Shown here: positions 6,232-8,135 of the stretch, piece by piece
Layout of the letters: each line of letters starts with the position of its first letter
How positions within the stretch are numbered: position 1 is the first letter of the stretch
Source: an uncultured Cellulosilyticum sp.
Lineage (GTDB): Bacteria > Bacillota > Clostridia > Lachnospirales > Cellulosilyticaceae
DNA length: 8,135 nt
Assembly: GCA_934725855.1 (NCBI GenBank)
Contig: CAKVCL010000061.1
Coordinates: 1-8,135, forward strand
Reading direction: 5' to 3'
The notes under the pieces: generated by a model
Told to the model about the DNA's origin: nothing
What the model saw: only the letters and a program-made list of their open reading frames with translations
Databases searched by the model: none
Translations under genes and position numbers: made by a program

Positions 6232-6640
6232 ATACCACATAAACAGCTTTCTTTGCCAGATATTTTTTCAGATTGCCAGGAAAAATTTGAAAATGATAAA
6301 CCTACTTTTCTTTCTCTATTAGAAAACCACATCGATCTGGACGAAATCATTCCAACTACTTTTTATAATCATTTCTATGCATCAACAGGAAGATCCCGTA
6401 AATACTCTTTACATGCTTTACTCTGGGCTCTGATTATCCAACGTATTTTCTCCATCCCTACTGATCAGCTTCTTTTAACTTTTCTTACTTACTCTAACCA
6501 CTTCGTTAGTTCTGTGGTTTTACAAAAGTTCCTGATGCTTCTAAAATTACCCGGTTTAAGCAAGACTTTTAGATGATCTGCAGCTCGTATTCAGCAACCT
6601 TGTTGATCTTACAGAACCTATCTGCCAAGCTATTGTGGTA
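6232..6640 (+). pseudogene. IS1182-family-like transposase, 5' fragment with multiple lesions
   Basis: This is the N-terminal part of a DDE transposase, recognisable from PHKQLSLPDIFSDCQEKF, FYNHFYASTGRSRKYSLHAL and IQRIFSIPTDQLL. The family start MPHKQ falls at 6232, eight bases after AAAGGAG, but the codon is ATA; the next usable in-frame start is TTG at 6253. Around 6497 one base is missing. In the restored frame LR-stop-FCGFTKVPDASKITRFKQDF shows a TAG at 6507-6509. A second missing T near 6567-6571 shifts the frame again before DDLQLVFSNLVDLTEPICQAI. Homology ends about 6636-6640 at the edge of the IS3 copy. The catalytic DDE region is absent. Family assignment is from memory of similar proteins. 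Confidence 0.85.
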
Positions 6641-6645
6641 TGTCG

Positions 6646-6676
6646 ACACTTATTTAGACACTTTTTTGAAGGGCAT
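6646..6676. repeat. IS3-family terminal inverted repeat, 3' end of the transposase genes
   Basis: ACACTTATTTAGACAC followed by TTTTTTGAAGGGCAT pairs in inverted orientation with 7827-7857, with 25 of 31 positions identical. The 71 bp between this repeat and the orfB stop contain no gene. Confidence 0.8.
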
Positions 6677-6747
6677 TTCATATTTTGTTGACTTCACTTT
6701 CCAGATGCTATTGACATTGAGCCTCCGTGGTTATGATTTCCTGTTCT

Positions 6748-7489
6748 TCAAAAATCCATTATTCTATTGATATTTTCTCTATATTGTTTAGGTGACAGAT
6801 ATTGCAGTGACGAATGAATCCTATGATTATTGAACCAATTAACATAATCAGCAAGCTTATACTGAAGTTCTTCTAAAGACTCAAATCTATTGTTTTTAAC
6901 AAATTCTGTTTTAATAATCTTATAAGTTGCTTCTGCTACCGCATTATCATAGGGACAACCTTTCATGTTCAGTGATCTATCAATGTTAAAAGTGTTCAGT
7001 ACTTCATCTATGGCCTTATTCTTAAACTCATTTCCTCTGTCCGTGTGGAATATATTGATCTTACTTAAATTTGCATTAATACTGCTAAATGCAGAAAGTA
7101 CTAACTTAGCATCTTTATGCTGACCGCAGCTATAGCCAATTATTTCTCTATTAAATAGGTCAATTAGAACGCATATATAGTTCCAACTCATACCTACTCT
7201 AACATAAGTTAAGTCGCTTACAACCACGTTATATTGTGGCTGACTATTAAACTTTCTTTTAACTTTATTGGCTACTTTAGATTCATTTCATTTATCAGAA
7301 TGAATTTTAAATTTTTATTTTTCTAGTACCGTAGTTATTGCGACTTTGCCTAAAGATTTCTTTAACTTCAGATACAAGTTCTGTTTCATCAATTTTAGGT
7401 TTTGATTCGTAATAATAAGTTGCTCTTGCAATTTTTAGGACTCTACACATTGCTGATACTGAGTATTTATGAACATTTGCCTTGATCAC
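6748..7489 (-). pseudogene. IS3-family transposase OrfB, internal deletion and nonsense codon
   Basis: This is the catalytic subunit of the IS3 transposase. The first piece (7307-7489, GTG start, from MIKANVHKYS to NNYGTRKIKI) is the HTH_21-type N-terminus. The second (6748-7287) holds the DDE core, with Asp in VVSDLTYV, Asp in FHTDRGNEF and Glu in YDNAVAEATYKIIKTEF, then the C-terminal NHRIHSSLQYLSPKQY. Between them the usual roughly 35 residues after KIKI are missing, the frame is lost, and an in-frame TGA (7288-7290) stands where DKCNES is expected. All three catalytic acids survive but cannot be made as one protein. The GTG lies just past the orfA stop. A classic A6G slippery run is not present, so how OrfAB fusion was made is unclear. 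Confidence 0.88.
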
Positions 7490-7491
7490 AT

Positions 7492-7788
7492 TTACTTTCG
7501 TCCTAGTATCAGCGCCGCTTGCTTTAAAATGTCATTTTCCATTTCAAGCTGCTTGTTTCTCTTTCTAAGTTGAATGAGCTCATTTTCTAAATCTGAGCGA
7601 TTGTCCTTTTCTCTAAAAGAACCAGTGCCTTGATGCTGTTTAATCCATTTGTCTACTAAAGATGGAGAGATATCATATTCACGAACAATATCACATTTTC
7701 TTTTCCCATTTAAGTATAGATTAACAAGTTGTTTTTTAAATTCGTCAGTAAAAGTACGTGGGGTTCTTTTTGGTTTTGTCTGAGTCAT
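7492..7788 (-). CDS. IS3-family transposase OrfA
   Basis: This is the DNA-binding regulatory subunit of an IS3-family transposase, 98 residues, the normal length and apparently intact. Residues about 11-55 form a helix-turn-helix (FTDEFKKQLVNLY, then CDIVREYDISPSLVDKWIKQ). Residues about 66-93 form a leucine zipper (LENELIQLRKRNKQLEMENDI) for assembly with OrfB. The ATG at 7786-7788 has AAGGAG about 9 bases upstream. It ends in ILGRK-TAA, 2 bases before the GTG of orfB. Because orfB is broken, it could at most act as an inhibitor of related copies. Confidence 0.9.
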   Translation of the reverse strand: MTQTKPKRTPRTFTDEFKKQLVNLYLNGKRKCDIVREYDISPSLVDKWIKQHQGTGSFREKDNRSDLENELIQLRKRNKQLEMENDILKQAALILGRK

Positions 7789-7826
7789 AATAAGTGTTCT
7801 CCTTAAGCATAGTTATTTTATTGTAT

Positions 7827-7857
7827 ATGACCTTGAAAAAACTGTCTAGTTAATTGT
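7827..7857. repeat. IS3-family terminal inverted repeat, 5' end of the transposase genes
   Basis: This is the partner of 6646-6676, lying 38 bases upstream of the orfA start on the minus strand. It probably carries part of the orfA promoter, as usual in IS3-family ends, but no clear promoter boxes are visible. Confidence 0.8.
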
Positions 7858-7860
7858 AAC

Positions 7861-8079
7861 CTATCCAACTTCCCTATCAGCCAACGGCTTTCCTCTCCCA
7901 TTTATGGGTGGTGTGGTTAATAAGGTCTTTTCTTCTTGCCTAGCCAAATACTTAAGGTGTAAAGGCTTAATTGACTCAGTGCAATCTTGAAGTGTTGTAT
8001 AAGGTTCAATAACATTCCCTGTTACTGTAAAGAATCGCCCCTTATCATAGCACTCAAAGGTAAGCGTCAATTCAAGCAC
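7861..8079 (-). CDS. Unrecognised small protein, 72 residues
   Basis: The GTG-started frame encodes MLELTLTFECYDKGRFFTV, continues through NVIEPYTTLQDCTESIKPLH, and ends KPLADREVG. I do not recognise it. It is soluble in appearance, with no membrane segment or signal peptide. Its TAG (7861-7863) lies almost exactly at the edge of the IS3 copy, so the original protein may have been longer. Upstream the frame stays open through YTSGGVFFIG back to a run of three in-frame stops (TAG TAA TAG). The ribosome site (TATAGG) is poor, and a terminator-like hairpin sits directly upstream. It could be a real accessory-element gene, the tail of a larger frame, or chance. Codon use looks plausible for a gene. 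Confidence 0.4.
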   Translation of the reverse strand: MLELTLTFECYDKGRFFTVTGNVIEPYTTLQDCTESIKPLHLKYLARQEEKTLLTTPPINGRGKPLADREVG

Positions 8080-8085
8080 ACCTAT

Positions 8086-8133
8086 AAAAAATACGCCACC
8101 GCTAGTATACTATTACTAGTCTTGTGGCGTATT
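8086..8133 (-). terminator. Strong hairpin with T-tract upstream of the 72-residue frame
   Basis: AATACGCCAC (8090-8099) and GTGGCGTATT (8124-8133) are perfect 10-bp arms. Inside them CTAGTA (8102-8107) and TACTAG (8114-8119) form a second stem. On the minus strand the outer stem is followed by TTTTTT (8091-8086), so it should terminate transcription coming from beyond the right edge. Lying just before a reading frame, it might serve as an attenuator rather than a simple gene end. Confidence 0.65.
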
Positions 8134-8135
8134 AA

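Larger units (their letters stand above)
6646..7857 (-). mobile_element. IS3-family (IS150-like) insertion sequence, degenerate
   Basis: Terminal inverted repeats of 31 bp with six mismatches are visible at 6646-6676 and 7827-7857, the best stretch being TAGACA-N-TTTTTT-N-AAGG. They enclose orfA and a damaged orfB, giving about 1.2 kb, slightly short for the family because of a deletion inside orfB. No target duplication is clear: the left flank is the IS1182-like fragment and the right flank is unrelated, so DNA was probably lost at one side. The outermost few bases are uncertain; the left end could be 6641 (TGTCG). Confidence 0.85.

Noticed and set aside
6573..6770. 65-codon plus-strand frame
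   Set aside because: It joins an out-of-frame piece of the IS1182-like gene to the IS3 end, so it is a by-product of the junction.

Overview
The window looks like accessory DNA from a Clostridia-type Firmicute, probably Lachnospiraceae-like. The evidence is purine-rich Shine-Dalgarno sites, GTG and TTG starts, a very AT-rich methyltransferase gene, and an intron reverse transcriptase of a kind I recall from gut Clostridia. The organism call rests on memory of protein families, not on a search. Almost everything here is mobile DNA, stacked in layers.

About 92-5401 (minus strand) is a group II intron with a class C (IIC) style domain V. It sits directly behind the U-tract of a rho-independent terminator (5402-5429), the favoured landing place of IIC introns. 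That terminator closes an AT-rich SAM-dependent methyltransferase gene (5498-6061, minus). The intron looks dead for three separate reasons. Its reverse transcriptase is split by another element, its maturase part has a TGG-to-TGA nonsense codon at 376-378, and domain VI appears to have lost its 5' strand.

The element splitting the intron (about 865-4299) is a RIT element (Recombinase In Trio). It carries three overlapping tyrosine recombinase genes transcribed 4163 to 958, each with all catalytic residues. Its ends hold a mirror-symmetric set of sites: four perfect copies of ACTATGCAAAGTAA plus outermost 10-bp variants. It interrupts the reverse transcriptase exactly within the conserved GTPQGG/NLSPLL block. 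The right junction carries an extra 22-bp piece that looks like two fused element ends separated by the crossover sequence.

From about 6100 to the end is a graveyard. It holds the 5' end of an IS1182-like transposase gene (start codon ATA, two frameshifts, one nonsense), cut off by an IS3-family (IS150-like) copy at about 6646-7857. That IS has an intact orfA, but its orfB has an internal deletion and a stop. Beyond it lie an unrecognised 72-codon reading frame and a strong minus-strand hairpin with a T-tract just upstream of it.

The main biological story is a probably functional three-recombinase element lodged in the catalytic core of a retroelement that was itself parked after a host terminator.
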